Assembly (NCBI GenBank): GCA_902594655.1
Contig: CACJMW010000002.1
Span: 38,518-102,517 of the forward strand
Direction of reading: 5' to 3'
Origin: an uncultured Pelagibacteraceae bacterium
GTDB taxonomy: Bacteria > Pseudomonadota > Alphaproteobacteria > Pelagibacterales > Pelagibacteraceae
Length of the DNA: 64,000 nucleotides
Position 1 is the stretch's first letter. Every line of letters begins with the position of its first letter. The notes below the pieces were generated by a model that saw only the letters and a program-made list of their open reading frames with translations, ran no database searches and had not been told where the DNA came from. Below are positions 8,463 to 18,320 of this stretch, in pieces. The position numbers and the translations under genes were made by a program.

Positions 8463-9048
8463 AAGGATCCTCTAAAACACAAGCCACAAGATGAACTCTT
8501 GCTTGCTCACCGCCATTAAAAAAATTATGAAATTTTTTGTTATTTGTGATTGTTGCTGTTCCATCAGCAGGCATATGTTTAGCAACGTTTTCGATTACCA
8601 TCATGCATCCTTTGTTAGTGACAATTGGTATATGTAATCTGGGTTCTGGATCTTTATGCCAACTCAAGGTGGATCTAGGTTCTTTTAACAAAAGTCTTAC
8701 TCTGCCAAGTTTGAACTTGGCTTTTAAAGTCTCATAAACTTCTTTAAAATAGGTGTTCTCAAACTCTGGAACAAGCTCAGTATATTTTGACTCATCTATA
8801 TCTATATCTCTTGAAACTTCTTTTCCTGTCTCATCAGCTATTGTCCAGTATTTTCCTCTTACATTATTGCCCTCAACAGAGCTTTTGTCATTTGGAACTC
8901 TATTGAGCGAGATAGCACCAAAATGCGTTACACCAGGAGACTTAAATTTTTTTATCTCCAAAACTTTTTCAAGATCTTTTCTTAGTTTTGAAATATCAAA
9001 TTTTAAATCTGGTACTTGATAAAAATCTTCAAAACTCATTTCCGCCAT
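8455..9048 (-). CDS. Putative 2-oxoglutarate/Fe(II)-dependent oxygenase, aspartyl hydroxylase-like
   Basis: Near residue 130 is WHKDPEPRLHIPIVTNKGC, and about 45 residues later KFHNFFNGGEQARVHLV. Together these resemble the HxD...H iron triad and the 2OG-binding Arg of aspartyl/asparaginyl beta-hydroxylase-like oxygenases. The 197-residue protein is one compact domain with no signal peptide. Its ATG has a good AAGGA ribosome site and follows katG by 14 bases, so it probably shares the irr-katG transcript and iron/peroxide control. The substrate is unknown, and the family call rests on the motif pattern alone. Confidence 0.65.
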   Translation of the reverse strand: MAEMSFEDFYQVPDLKFDISKLRKDLEKVLEIKKFKSPGVTHFGAISLNRVPNDKSSVEGNNVRGKYWTIADETGKEVSRDIDIDESKYTELVPEFENTYFKEVYETLKAKFKLGRVRLLLKEPRSTLSWHKDPEPRLHIPIVTNKGCMMVIENVAKHMPADGTATITNNKKFHNFFNGGEQARVHLVACVLEDPFN

Positions 9049-9062
9049 AAGTTTATTCCTTG

Positions 9063-11285
<2,223 letters not shown>

Positions 11286-11327
11286 CTATTTATTAAAAAT
11301 ATATGATTTAAAATAATCAAAGTCAAG

Positions 11328-11350
11328 TAGTTTAGAATGATTATAAACTA
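11328..11350. promoter_or_regulatory. Irr/Fur-family operator in front of katG
   Basis: TAGTTTAGAA (11328-11337), a TGA spacer, then TTATAAACTA (11341-11350) form a 23-bp inverted repeat with one mismatch per arm. Half-sites TTTAGAA/TTATAAA resemble the alphaproteobacterial Irr box (TTTAGAA...TTCTAAA). It covers the last bases of irr and lies upstream of katG. Its reverse complement is almost identical to the element at 11767-11789. Confidence 0.65.
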
Positions 11351-11767
11351 GATATTCTTAGAAATTTTGAATGTTACTTCTATATCCTCAATTTTTTTTC
11401 CACTTGGAGGCGTTGGTATTTTCTTCAATTCAACTTCTTCACTATTTATATCAATAAGTTCTTTTGTTTGCTCATCATAAAAGTGGTGATGCAAAGAGGT
11501 ATTTGTATCATAGAATGAATTTTCATTTCCTAAATTAATTTCTTTTAAGTAACCTTTTTTTTGAAATGCATGTATTGTATTATAGACAGTTGCTAATGAA
11601 ATTTTTTCATTGTGGAGATTTTTAATAATTTTCATTAGATCACTAATTGAAAAATGAAAAGTTTTATCTCTATCAAAAAGGGCTTCGCAAATTTTAATTC
11701 TTTGTTTTGTAGGTCTTAACCCAGAATTTCTTAGTTTTTTTATATAATTTGCTTCACGGTTAGACAT
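11348..11767 (-). CDS. irr: Iron response regulator Irr (Fur superfamily)
   Basis: This 139-residue protein has the Fur-family winged helix (LRPTKQRIKICEALF, then KISLATVYNTIHAFQKKGYL as recognition helix) and a dimerisation domain. SLHHHFYDEQTKELIDI carries the consecutive histidines typical of Irr, the heme-responsive iron regulator of alphaproteobacteria, rather than the metal sites of Fur. Its place directly upstream of and divergent from fabA is the conserved irr-fabA neighbourhood. A perfect-looking operator overlaps its start codon, suggesting autoregulation, and a second precedes katG. PerR is the alternative, because the gene controls a catalase. Confidence 0.8.
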   Translation of the reverse strand: MSNREANYIKKLRNSGLRPTKQRIKICEALFDRDKTFHFSISDLMKIIKNLHNEKISLATVYNTIHAFQKKGYLKEINLGNENSFYDTNTSLHHHFYDEQTKELIDINSEEVELKKIPTPPSGKKIEDIEVTFKISKNI

Positions 11768-11789
11768 AGTTTATAATAGTTCTAAACTA
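11767..11789. promoter_or_regulatory. Irr/Fur-family operator overlapping the irr start
   Basis: TAGTTTATAA (11767-11776), a TAG spacer, and TTCTAAACTA (11780-11789) form a 23-bp inverted repeat in which nine of ten arm positions pair. It begins at the irr start codon and lies 47 bases upstream of fabA on the other strand, so it could govern irr alone or both genes. Confidence 0.65.
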
Positions 11790-11836
11790 TAGTAATGTTA
11801 TATTTGCTCTAAATCAAGTATTAAGGTTACACTTTT

Positions 11837-12337
11837 ATGAAAAAAAACTCCTATTCTTACGCTGAATTAATAAACTGCGGGGAAGGCAAACTATTTGGGG
11901 CAGGAAATGCAAAATTACCGCTCCCTCCGATGCTGATGTTTGACAGAATAACTGAAATTAGTGAAAATAAAGGTGCTTATAAAAAAGGAATAATTAAAGC
12001 TGCATTGGATATTAAAGATGATTTATGGTTTTTTAATTGCCATTTTAAAGAGGATCCTGTTATGCCAGGATGCTTGGGTTTAGATGCTATGTGGCAATTG
12101 GTTGGTTTTTACCTTGGTTGGTTAGGAAACCCCGGAAGAGGAAGAGCGCTTGGTGTTAGTAATGTAAAATTCACTGGTGAAGTTCTTAAAAATGTCAAAA
12201 TCGCTACATATGAGATTGATATGAAAAGAATACTTATTAAAGGAGAAACTACTGTTGGTCTAGCAAATGGTATATTGTCTGCTGATGGAAAAAAAATTTA
12301 TTCAGCAGAAAACTTAAAAGTAGGTTTGTTTAAATAA
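11837..12337 (+). CDS. fabA: 3-hydroxyacyl-ACP dehydratase/isomerase FabA
   Basis: FabA dehydrates 3-hydroxydecanoyl-ACP and isomerises the trans-2 product to cis-3, the branch point of anaerobic unsaturated fatty acid synthesis. The catalytic His is in [21 protein letters not shown] (residues about 69-89, with the partner Asp in GLDAMWQ) and [15 protein letters not shown] follows. At 166 residues it has FabA rather than FabZ length. The gene overlaps fabB by one base (TAATG), and FabA always works with FabB, supporting the call. An Irr-like operator lies in the promoter region. Confidence 0.96.
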   Translation: MKKNSYSYAELINCGEGKLFGAGNAKLPLPPMLMFDRITEISENKGAYKKGIIKAALDIKDDLWFFNCHFKEDPVMPGCLGLDAMWQLVGFYLGWLGNPGRGRALGVSNVKFTGEVLKNVKIATYEIDMKRILIKGETTVGLANGILSADGKKIYSAENLKVGLFK

Positions 12338-13548
12338 TGAGAAGAGTGGTAATTACAGGACTGGGTATAGTTTCGTGCCTTGGAAATAATCAGGAAGAGG
12401 TAAAACAATCATTATTTACTTCGAAATCTGGAATTTCTTTTTCTGAGGAATATAAAGAACATAATCTTAAAAGTCACGTTCATGGAAAACCAAAGATAAA
12501 ACTTGAAGATCATATTGATAGAAAAACAATTAGATTTATGGGATCTGGATCTGCATATAATTATATTGCAATGAAAGAGGCAATCGAAGACTCTGGTTTA
12601 GAACAAAAAGATGTAAGTAATTTTAAGACTGGAATCGTCATGGGATCTGGGGGTCCTTCAATTGAAAATGTGATTTTAGCAGCCGATAAAACAAGAGCCA
12701 AAACTCCAAAATTGATGGGTCCATTTATAGTGCCAAGAACAATGGCAAGTACAGCGTCAGCAACTCTTGCTGTTCCTTTTAAAATTAAAGGAACAAATTA
12801 TACTATGAGTTCAGCATGTGCTACTAGTGGTCACTGTATAGGAAATTCAATGGAGCTAATTCAAATGGGTAAACAAGATATAGTTTTCGCTGGTGGCAGT
12901 GAAGAAATTCATTGGGCAATGACAGCTATGTTTGATGCTATGACTGCTTTATCATCAAAATATAATGATACCCCAGAAAAAGCATCAAGAGCATACGACA
13001 AAACAAGAGACGGATTTGTAATTGCTGGTGGAGCTGGTGTATTAGTGCTTGAAGAGTACGAAAGAGCTAAGTCTAGAGGAGCAAAAATTTATGCAGAATT
13101 AACAGGCTATGGAGCAACTTCAGATGGTTATGATATGGTAGCTCCATCAGGTGAAGGTGCAATTAGATGTATGAAAATGGCACTTGCAACATCAAAAAAT
13201 AAAATTGATTATTTAAATACACATGGAACTTCAACACCAGTTGGAGATATTACAGAATTAAATGCTGTTGGAGAAACATTTGGAACAGAAGTTCCAAAAA
13301 TTAGTTCAACAAAATCTTTATCTGGACATCCTTTAGGAGCAGCTTCTGTGCATGAAGCAATATATAGCTTAATAATGATGAAAAATAATTTTATTACAGC
13401 ATCAGCAAATATAAGTGATATGGACGAAGATGCTAAGAAATTCCCAATTGTTACACAAACAGAAAAAAATGTTGAACTAAATTCAGTTATGTCAAATAGT
13501 TTTGGCTTTGGTGGTACTAACGCAACTTTAATTTTTGAAAAGGTATAA
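12337..13548 (+). CDS. fabB: 3-oxoacyl-ACP synthase I FabB
   Basis: FabB is the condensing enzyme that elongates cis-3-decenoyl-ACP made by FabA. The thiolase-fold protein has the active-site Cys in [13 protein letters not shown] near 162, the two catalytic histidines in [11 protein letters not shown] near 295 and [14 protein letters not shown] near 330, and the C-terminal [14 protein letters not shown]. FabB rather than FabF is favoured by the adjacency to fabA and by the 403-residue length. It is translationally coupled to fabA, and fabI starts immediately after its stop. Confidence 0.95.
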   Translation: MRRVVITGLGIVSCLGNNQEEVKQSLFTSKSGISFSEEYKEHNLKSHVHGKPKIKLEDHIDRKTIRFMGSGSAYNYIAMKEAIEDSGLEQKDVSNFKTGIVMGSGGPSIENVILAADKTRAKTPKLMGPFIVPRTMASTASATLAVPFKIKGTNYTMSSACATSGHCIGNSMELIQMGKQDIVFAGGSEEIHWAMTAMFDAMTALSSKYNDTPEKASRAYDKTRDGFVIAGGAGVLVLEEYERAKSRGAKIYAELTGYGATSDGYDMVAPSGEGAIRCMKMALATSKNKIDYLNTHGTSTPVGDITELNAVGETFGTEVPKISSTKSLSGHPLGAASVHEAIYSLIMMKNNFITASANISDMDEDAKKFPIVTQTEKNVELNSVMSNSFGFGGTNATLIFEKV

Positions 13549-14337
13549 ATGATGAACTTGATGAAAGGTAAAAAAGGTTTAATCATGGGGGTAGCAAACG
13601 AAAGATCTATTGCCTGGGGTATTTCTCAAAAATTAGCAGAAGCTGGTGCGGAACTTGCATTCACATATTTAGGTGATGCTTTAAAAAAGAGGGTTGTCCC
13701 ATTAGCAGAAAAATTGAATTCAAAAGTTACATTTAGTTGTGATGTAGAAAAAAAAGAGGATGTAGTTAAATTATTTGAAGATATAAAGTCTAGCTGGGGT
13801 GAAATAGATTTTGTTGTTCATGCAATTGCGTTTTCAGATAAATCTGAACTTTCAGGAGAATATTTAAATACTACAAGGGAAAACTTTTTAAGAAGTATGT
13901 TAATTTCTTGCTTTTCATTTACAGAAGTTGCAAGGGAAGCAGCAAAAATAATGAGGAAAAATGGGAGTATGATTACTCTTACGTATGAATCTACGAAAGC
14001 AATTCCAAACTATAATGTTATGGGAGTTTGCAAATCTGCATTAGAAGCGAGTGTGAAATATCTTGCGAGAGACTTGGGCACTAATCAAATCAGAGTTAAT
14101 GCTATAAGTGCAGGACCAATAAAAACATTAGCTGCATCAGCTATTGGAGACGCAAAATTTTTATATAAATGGAATGAAGATCACTCTTTCTTAAAAAGAA
14201 ATGTAGATATCCACGACGTTGGAAATTCTGCTTTGTACCTATTAAGTGACCTTGCGGGTGGAGTTACCGGGGAAATTCACTACGTGGACGCAGGTTACAA
14301 TAAAGTAGGTATGCCAGATCCAAAAAATATCACTTAA
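13549..14337 (+). CDS. fabI: Enoyl-ACP reductase (NADH) FabI
   Basis: FabI performs the last reduction of each fatty acid elongation cycle and is the triclosan target. The 262-residue short-chain dehydrogenase has the family N-terminus GKKGLIMGVANERSIAWGI, the SLVCH-like FVVHAIAF, and the catalytic Tyr and Lys in YNVMGVCK (Y-x6-K, diagnostic of FabI) preceded by TLTYESTKAIP. SAGPIKTLAASAI is the substrate-loop region. The start codon abuts the fabB stop; MMNLMKGKKG offers two further ATGs within 12 bases. Confidence 0.96.
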   Translation: MMNLMKGKKGLIMGVANERSIAWGISQKLAEAGAELAFTYLGDALKKRVVPLAEKLNSKVTFSCDVEKKEDVVKLFEDIKSSWGEIDFVVHAIAFSDKSELSGEYLNTTRENFLRSMLISCFSFTEVAREAAKIMRKNGSMITLTYESTKAIPNYNVMGVCKSALEASVKYLARDLGTNQIRVNAISAGPIKTLAASAIGDAKFLYKWNEDHSFLKRNVDIHDVGNSALYLLSDLAGGVTGEIHYVDAGYNKVGMPDPKNIT

Positions 14338-14339
14338 AT

Positions 14340-14450
14340 ATGTCTAAAAGATATAGCGGTAAATCATTTAAAGATTCTAGCGTAATGAAAAAAGCTAAAC
14401 TTTCTTTAAAGGAAAAAAGGAAATTAAAGAGAGAAAAGAGAAAAAAATAA
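14340..14450 (+). CDS. Small basic protein, 36 residues, unknown
   Basis: An ATG two bases after the fabI stop opens a 36-residue frame missed by the ORF track. It starts MSKRYSGKSFKDSS and ends in a very basic tail, KEKRKLKREKRKK, so nearly half of the residues are Lys or Arg. Tight linkage to fabI suggests co-transcription and a real gene. There is no Shine-Dalgarno site, which is common here. Such basic tails are seen in nucleic-acid or ribosome-binding peptides, but I recognise no family. A chance ORF in A-rich DNA remains possible. Confidence 0.5.
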   Translation: MSKRYSGKSFKDSSVMKKAKLSLKEKRKLKREKRKK

Positions 14451-14462
14451 GGGGCGTTCTGT
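14446..14462. repeat. 17-bp direct repeat, left copy (possible insertion boundary)
   Basis: AATAAGGGGCGTTCTGT occurs here and again, exactly, at 15584-15600. The two copies flank the MORN gene at a distance of 1138 bases. Here the GGGG can pair with the following CCCC (14464-14468 region) to form a short hairpin. On the minus strand the element reads into a T-run and could act as a weak terminator. Confidence 0.75.
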
Positions 14463-14509
14463 GTCCCCCGAGAACCAAATCATACCAAAATACCTAGGTT
14501 ATTGGAATA

Positions 14510-14574
14510 CTTCATTGAAGACTTCATTGAGAGTTTGACCTTTTTTCAAAAACCCTGTTTCTAGACTTCATTGA
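14510..14574. repeat. CTTCATTGA units, left cluster (three copies)
   Basis: CTTCATTGA occurs at 14510-14518, 14522-14530 and 14566-14574, between the 17-bp repeat and the MORN start codon. The core TTCA-T-TGAA is an inverted repeat around one base. The first two are 12 bases apart. Three more copies lie on the other side of the MORN gene. Confidence 0.75.
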
Positions 14575-14595
14575 GAATTGGGGTAAAATTTGAAT

Positions 14596-15441
14596 ATGAA
14601 AAAAATAATAAGAATTAGTGAGCATGAGCACTATGAGGGTGAAGTCAAAGATGGAGACATACCTCATGGTCAAGGCATTCTTATAGATGAAAAAAGAAAA
14701 GTTAAGCATGAAGGAACTTTTAAAGATGGTTTTCGTGATGGACTTGCTACAGCAACCACTATTGATAAACAAGGAAACGAGATAAGACTTACAGGTATTT
14801 TTAACAAAGATAAATTCGGACCAGATTATGGTTTTTACGAATTACCAAATAATGAATTATATGAAGGTGAATTAAAAGATATGAATTTCCATGGAAAAGG
14901 AAAATATAGATTTTCAAATGGAATGATAAAGGAGGGAATATTTGAAAAAGGTGAAATTAAAAATGTAACTAAAGAATATCCCTTCATAGAATTTGCAGAA
15001 AAATATTTCAATATATTTTTAAAAGAAACTAAACCAAAATTAAAAAATGATGGCGAGTGGATTTTTACTAGTCACCCCTCTAACGAATATCAAAAACTAG
15101 TTAGAGAAAATTATTTTTTAAAAGATTTTATAAGGGAAATAATCCAAGATAACTGTAAGTCCTTATTAGTTGCATTAGAAAAATTTAACATAAAATATGA
15201 TTACAGTTTTGACACAAATCAATCTACAAATATTAATAAAATAACTTATGAAGATGGATCAAAATATAGTGGTGGAATGATCGATAATAAAAAGCATGGT
15301 CAAGGAACCATAATATTTGCGAATGGAGATAAATTTGTAGGTGAGTGGAAAAATGACAAAATGAATGGTAGAGGAACTTTAATATTATCAAATGGAGAAG
15401 AAAAAGTTGGTCTTTGGAAAGATGGCGAACTTGTTGAGTAA
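14596..15441 (+). CDS. MORN-repeat protein
   Basis: The product is built from MORN repeats (about 23 residues, YxGxxxxGxxHGxGxxxxxxG): HYEGEVKDGDIPHGQGIL at the N-terminus, then YEGELKDMNFHGKGKYRFSNG near 95, and YSGGMIDNKKHGQGTI and FVGEWKNDKMNGRGTLILSNG near the C-terminus, with a non-repeat insert of about 90 residues between. There is no signal peptide. ATG at 14596 is preferred to TTG at 14590. MORN arrays form elongated beta surfaces that contact lipids or proteins; the role here is unknown. The gene stands alone between repeats, suggesting an inserted cassette. Confidence 0.85.
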   Translation: MKKIIRISEHEHYEGEVKDGDIPHGQGILIDEKRKVKHEGTFKDGFRDGLATATTIDKQGNEIRLTGIFNKDKFGPDYGFYELPNNELYEGELKDMNFHGKGKYRFSNGMIKEGIFEKGEIKNVTKEYPFIEFAEKYFNIFLKETKPKLKNDGEWIFTSHPSNEYQKLVRENYFLKDFIREIIQDNCKSLLVALEKFNIKYDYSFDTNQSTNINKITYEDGSKYSGGMIDNKKHGQGTIIFANGDKFVGEWKNDKMNGRGTLILSNGEEKVGLWKDGELVE

Positions 15442-15511
15442 ATATTAATTTACTTTTTTATAAATCTTATAGATGCATCTACGCGTATAACGGTCAAATA
15501 TTGTTTTCAAA

Positions 15512-15542
15512 CTTCATTGAAACTTCATTGAACCTTCATTGA
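15512..15542. repeat. CTTCATTGA units, right cluster (three tandem copies)
   Basis: CTTCATTGA occurs at 15512-15520, 15523-15531 and 15534-15542, exactly 11 bases apart, so the units face the same side of the helix. Each extends to the symmetric core TTCATTGAA. They lie downstream of the MORN gene in the same orientation as the left cluster, which suggests a binding array rather than coding sequence. Confidence 0.8.
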
Positions 15543-15583
15543 ATTTTATTTTTAGAAAATTAGTGTGGATAAGGGAATCCTTT

Positions 15584-15600
15584 AATAAGGGGCGTTCTGT
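15584..15600. repeat. 17-bp direct repeat, right copy
   Basis: This is an exact copy of 14446-14462. It lies just downstream of pnp on the minus strand, inside the hairpin annotated as the pnp terminator. Confidence 0.75.
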
Positions 15601-15616
15601 TGCCAGGTGCCCCTCC
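15586..15616 (-). terminator. Hairpin downstream of pnp, probable terminator
   Basis: On the minus strand AGGGGC and GCCCCT pair around a 15-base loop and are followed by TTATT. It lies 11 bases after the pnp stop and would end the long nusA-pnp transcript. The T-run is short, so efficiency is uncertain. Confidence 0.5.
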
Positions 15617-15626
15617 TAAATTTTGA

Positions 15627-17699
15627 TTATACTGCTGCTTGTTTAATTGAGAGTTTAACTTTTCCTCTGTCAAATCCGATAACTTTCACTTTAACTTCGT
15701 CACCTTCTTTAACAACATCAGTTACTTTGGCCACTCTTTTATCAGCAAGTTCAGAAATGTGAACAAGCCCATCCTGCTTTCCTAAGAAATTTACAAATGC
15801 TCCAAACTCCATAATTTTCATTACTTTACCATTATAAATTTTGTTCATTTCTGGTTTTGCAGTTAAATCTTTGATCATTTGCATTGCTTTATTTCTAGCC
15901 TCTTCATCAGGTGCAGCAACAGTCACTACTCCTTCATCATTGATATCAACTTTGGCTCCAGAAAGTTCAACAATTTCTCTAATTGTTGCTCCTCCTTTTC
16001 CAATAACAGTCGCAATATCCTTTTTATCTACTGATATTTTTTCCATTTTTGGAGTATGTTTACCAACGCTATCTCTAGATTTCGCAAGAGCTTTGTTCAT
16101 TTCACCTAAAATATGAATTCTTCCATCCTTAGCTTGATTTAATGCCTGTTCCATAATTTCAAATGTAATACCTGTTATTTTAATATCCATTTGAAGAGAT
16201 GTTATTCCATCTTTAGTTCCAGCAACTTTAAAGTCCATATCGCCTAAATGATCTTCATCTCCAAGGATATCTGATAAAACACTGAAATCATCACCTTCTT
16301 TAATCAAACCCATCGCAATACCTGCAACAGGTTCTTTTATTGGAACACCTGCATCCATTAATGCTAGTGATGTTCCACAAACTGTTGCCATTGATGAAGA
16401 ACCATTTGATTCAGTAATTTCTGAAACTATTCTAAATGTATAAGGAAATGTTTCTTTTGATGGCAAAGATGAGTTTATTGCTCTCCATGCAAGCTTTCCA
16501 TGTCCTATTTCTCTTCTACCAGTTCCAATTCTCCCAGTTTCCCCTACTGAAAAAGGTGGAAAATTATAATGAAGCATGAATCTTTCTTTCTGTAAACCGT
16601 CTAAACTTTCAATTTTTTGTTCATCATCTGAAGTTCCAAGAGTAGTTGTTACAATTGCTTGTGTTTCTCCTCTTGTAAATAATGCCGAGCCATGAACTCT
16701 AGGTAGAATTCCAACTTCACACATAATTGGCCTTACATCTAACAGTCCTCTTCCATCTATACGTTTTTTGTTCTTAAGAATATCAGTTCTTACAATTGTT
16801 TTTTCTAATTTTTTTAATTCAGAATTAACATCTAAATCTGTAATTTCCTGATTCTCCTCATAAAGTTTTTTAGCTTTATCTGTAATCTCTGAGATCATGT
16901 TTGATCTTTCTTGTTTATCTATTGTCGAGAAAGCTTTCTTAAGATCTGATGTAAACTCAGTTTCTAATTTCTTTTTTACTTCAGAAACATCTTTTTTTTC
17001 AATAATCCATTCAGATTTTTTACATTCTTTTGCTAAATCCTCTATCATTTTTATCACAGGAACAAATCCTTCATGACCAAATTTCACTGCATTAAGCATT
17101 TCCTCTTCGGTCAAACCATTTGCTTCAGACTCTACCATAAGAACTGCATCTTTAGTTCCTGCCACTACTAGGTCTAATTTTGAATTTTTAAGCTCTACTT
17201 TAGAAGGGTTTAAAACATACTTTCCATCAATAAATCCAACTCTTGATGCTCCTACAGGTCCAAGGAATGGCATTCCTGAGATTGCCAAAGCTGCTGATGA
17301 AGCAATAATTGATAAAATATCTGCCTCATTTTCTTTGTCATAAGAAATTACTGTTGGAAGTACTTGCACTTCATTTTTAAATTCATCTGGAAACAAGGGT
17401 CTAATAGGTCTATCAATCAATCTAGAGATTAATGTTTCGCTCTCAGTTGGTCTTGCTTCTCTTTTAAAATAACCTCCAGGAATTTTTCCTGCAGCATAAT
17501 ATTTTTCTTGATAATTTACTGACAAAGGAAAGTAATCCACATCTGGATTTACTTTTTTTGCTCCTACAGCAGTAGCCAATACTACTGTTTCACCACACTG
17601 TGCAATAATCGCACCATCGGCCTGTCTCGCAATTTTTCCTGTTTCTAAACTTATCTTTTTTCCAGCTACTTCAATTTCTTTCTTTACTATTTTAAACAT
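15627..17699 (-). CDS. pnp: Polyribonucleotide nucleotidyltransferase (PNPase)
   Basis: PNPase degrades RNA 3' to 5' phosphorolytically and is a degradosome component. The 690-residue protein has two RNase PH domains ([30 protein letters not shown] near 80; catalytic [16 protein letters not shown] near 485), then a KH domain ([11 protein letters not shown] near 565) and a C-terminal S1 domain ([30 protein letters not shown]). The rpsO stop lies immediately upstream of its ATG. The rpsO-pnp pair is nearly universal and PNPase typically represses its own mRNA. The C-terminus ends shortly after S1, a compact form. Confidence 0.98.
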   Translation of the reverse strand: MFKIVKKEIEVAGKKISLETGKIARQADGAIIAQCGETVVLATAVGAKKVNPDVDYFPLSVNYQEKYYAAGKIPGGYFKREARPTESETLISRLIDRPIRPLFPDEFKNEVQVLPTVISYDKENEADILSIIASSAALAISGMPFLGPVGASRVGFIDGKYVLNPSKVELKNSKLDLVVAGTKDAVLMVESEANGLTEEEMLNAVKFGHEGFVPVIKMIEDLAKECKKSEWIIEKKDVSEVKKKLETEFTSDLKKAFSTIDKQERSNMISEITDKAKKLYEENQEITDLDVNSELKKLEKTIVRTDILKNKKRIDGRGLLDVRPIMCEVGILPRVHGSALFTRGETQAIVTTTLGTSDDEQKIESLDGLQKERFMLHYNFPPFSVGETGRIGTGRREIGHGKLAWRAINSSLPSKETFPYTFRIVSEITESNGSSSMATVCGTSLALMDAGVPIKEPVAGIAMGLIKEGDDFSVLSDILGDEDHLGDMDFKVAGTKDGITSLQMDIKITGITFEIMEQALNQAKDGRIHILGEMNKALAKSRDSVGKHTPKMEKISVDKKDIATVIGKGGATIREIVELSGAKVDINDEGVVTVAAPDEEARNKAMQMIKDLTAKPEMNKIYNGKVMKIMEFGAFVNFLGKQDGLVHISELADKRVAKVTDVVKEGDEVKVKVIGFDRGKVKLSIKQAAV

Positions 17700-17948
17700 T
17701 TATTTCCTTAAATTTAATTTCGAAATTACTTCTTTATATGTTTCCATCTTATTTTTTTTCAAATAATCTAATAATTTCTTACGTTTATTTACTGCTTTAA
17801 TCAATCCAACTGATGAGTGTTTATCTTTTTTAAATTTTTTTATATGTTCTGATAAATTCTCAATTTTAGCTGTTAATTGTGATATCTGCATCTCTGATGA
17901 TCCAGTATCCTTACTATGTCTTGCTATATCTTTCATTTTTTTCTCCAT
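17700..17948 (-). CDS. rpsO: 30S ribosomal protein S15 (uS15)
   Basis: S15 binds the central domain of 16S rRNA. DTGSSEMQISQLTAKIENLSEH and HSSVGLIKAVNKRKKLLDYLKK are the conserved family segments. With ATG at 17948 it has 82 residues, shorter at the N-terminus than the usual 88-89. A GGAG Shine-Dalgarno site stands instead before the second ATG at 17936, which would give 78 residues and an even shorter first helix. I keep the upstream start for length reasons but the ribosome site argues for the inner one. It lies between rbfA and pnp with no truB. Confidence 0.95.
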   Translation of the reverse strand: MEKKMKDIARHSKDTGSSEMQISQLTAKIENLSEHIKKFKKDKHSSVGLIKAVNKRKKLLDYLKKNKMETYKEVISKLNLRK

Positions 17949-17954
17949 ATTTTT

Positions 17955-18320
17955 TTATTTTTGTGTTTGCCTAATTAAATTTTCAATTTTTTCAGCATAA
18001 TCAAATGAATCATCATTAACAAAAATTAACTTTGGTAGAAATTTAACCATTATTTTTTTTGATAATACTTTTCTGATAACAAATGAAAATTCTTTTAATT
18101 TTTCAATAATTATTTCTTTATCTTTTCCTCCAAGTGGAATTACATAAATTTTTGCAGTCTTTAGATCTGGGCTCATTCTTACTTCAGTTACAGTAATAGA
18201 TTTAGTATCTAAATCAGAAATTTTAGTTTCTTCCTTTAAAAAAACCATACTTAATGCTTGTTTAAGCATTTCTCCTACTCTTAATTGTCTTTGTGATACC
18301 GGTTTTCCTAATTTACTCAT
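17955..18320 (-). CDS. rbfA: 30S ribosome-binding factor A
   Basis: RbfA is a KH-like assembly factor that binds the immature 30S subunit and is needed for 16S 5'-end maturation. The 121-residue protein shows RQLRVGEMLKQALSMVFLKE, the central ITVTEVRMSPDLKTAKIYVIPLGG (the conserved VxxSPDLxxAxVYV region) and LPKLIFVNDDSFDYAEKIENLI. Its ATG overlaps the infB stop (ATGA). Its place between infB and rpsO is conserved, although truB usually intervenes. Confidence 0.95.
   Translation of the reverse strand: MSKLGKPVSQRQLRVGEMLKQALSMVFLKEETKISDLDTKSITVTEVRMSPDLKTAKIYVIPLGGKDKEIIIEKLKEFSFVIRKVLSKKIMVKFLPKLIFVNDDSFDYAEKIENLIRQTQK

Noticed and set aside
14451-14480. GGGGCGTTCTGT element as a tmRNA or other known structured RNA
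   Set aside because: No tRNA-like domain, tag reading frame or long helix could be assembled; only a short hairpin is supported.
14510-15542. CTTCATTGA repeats as a CRISPR array
   Set aside because: Units are only nine bases, period 11-12, with no spacers of usable length and no cas genes.
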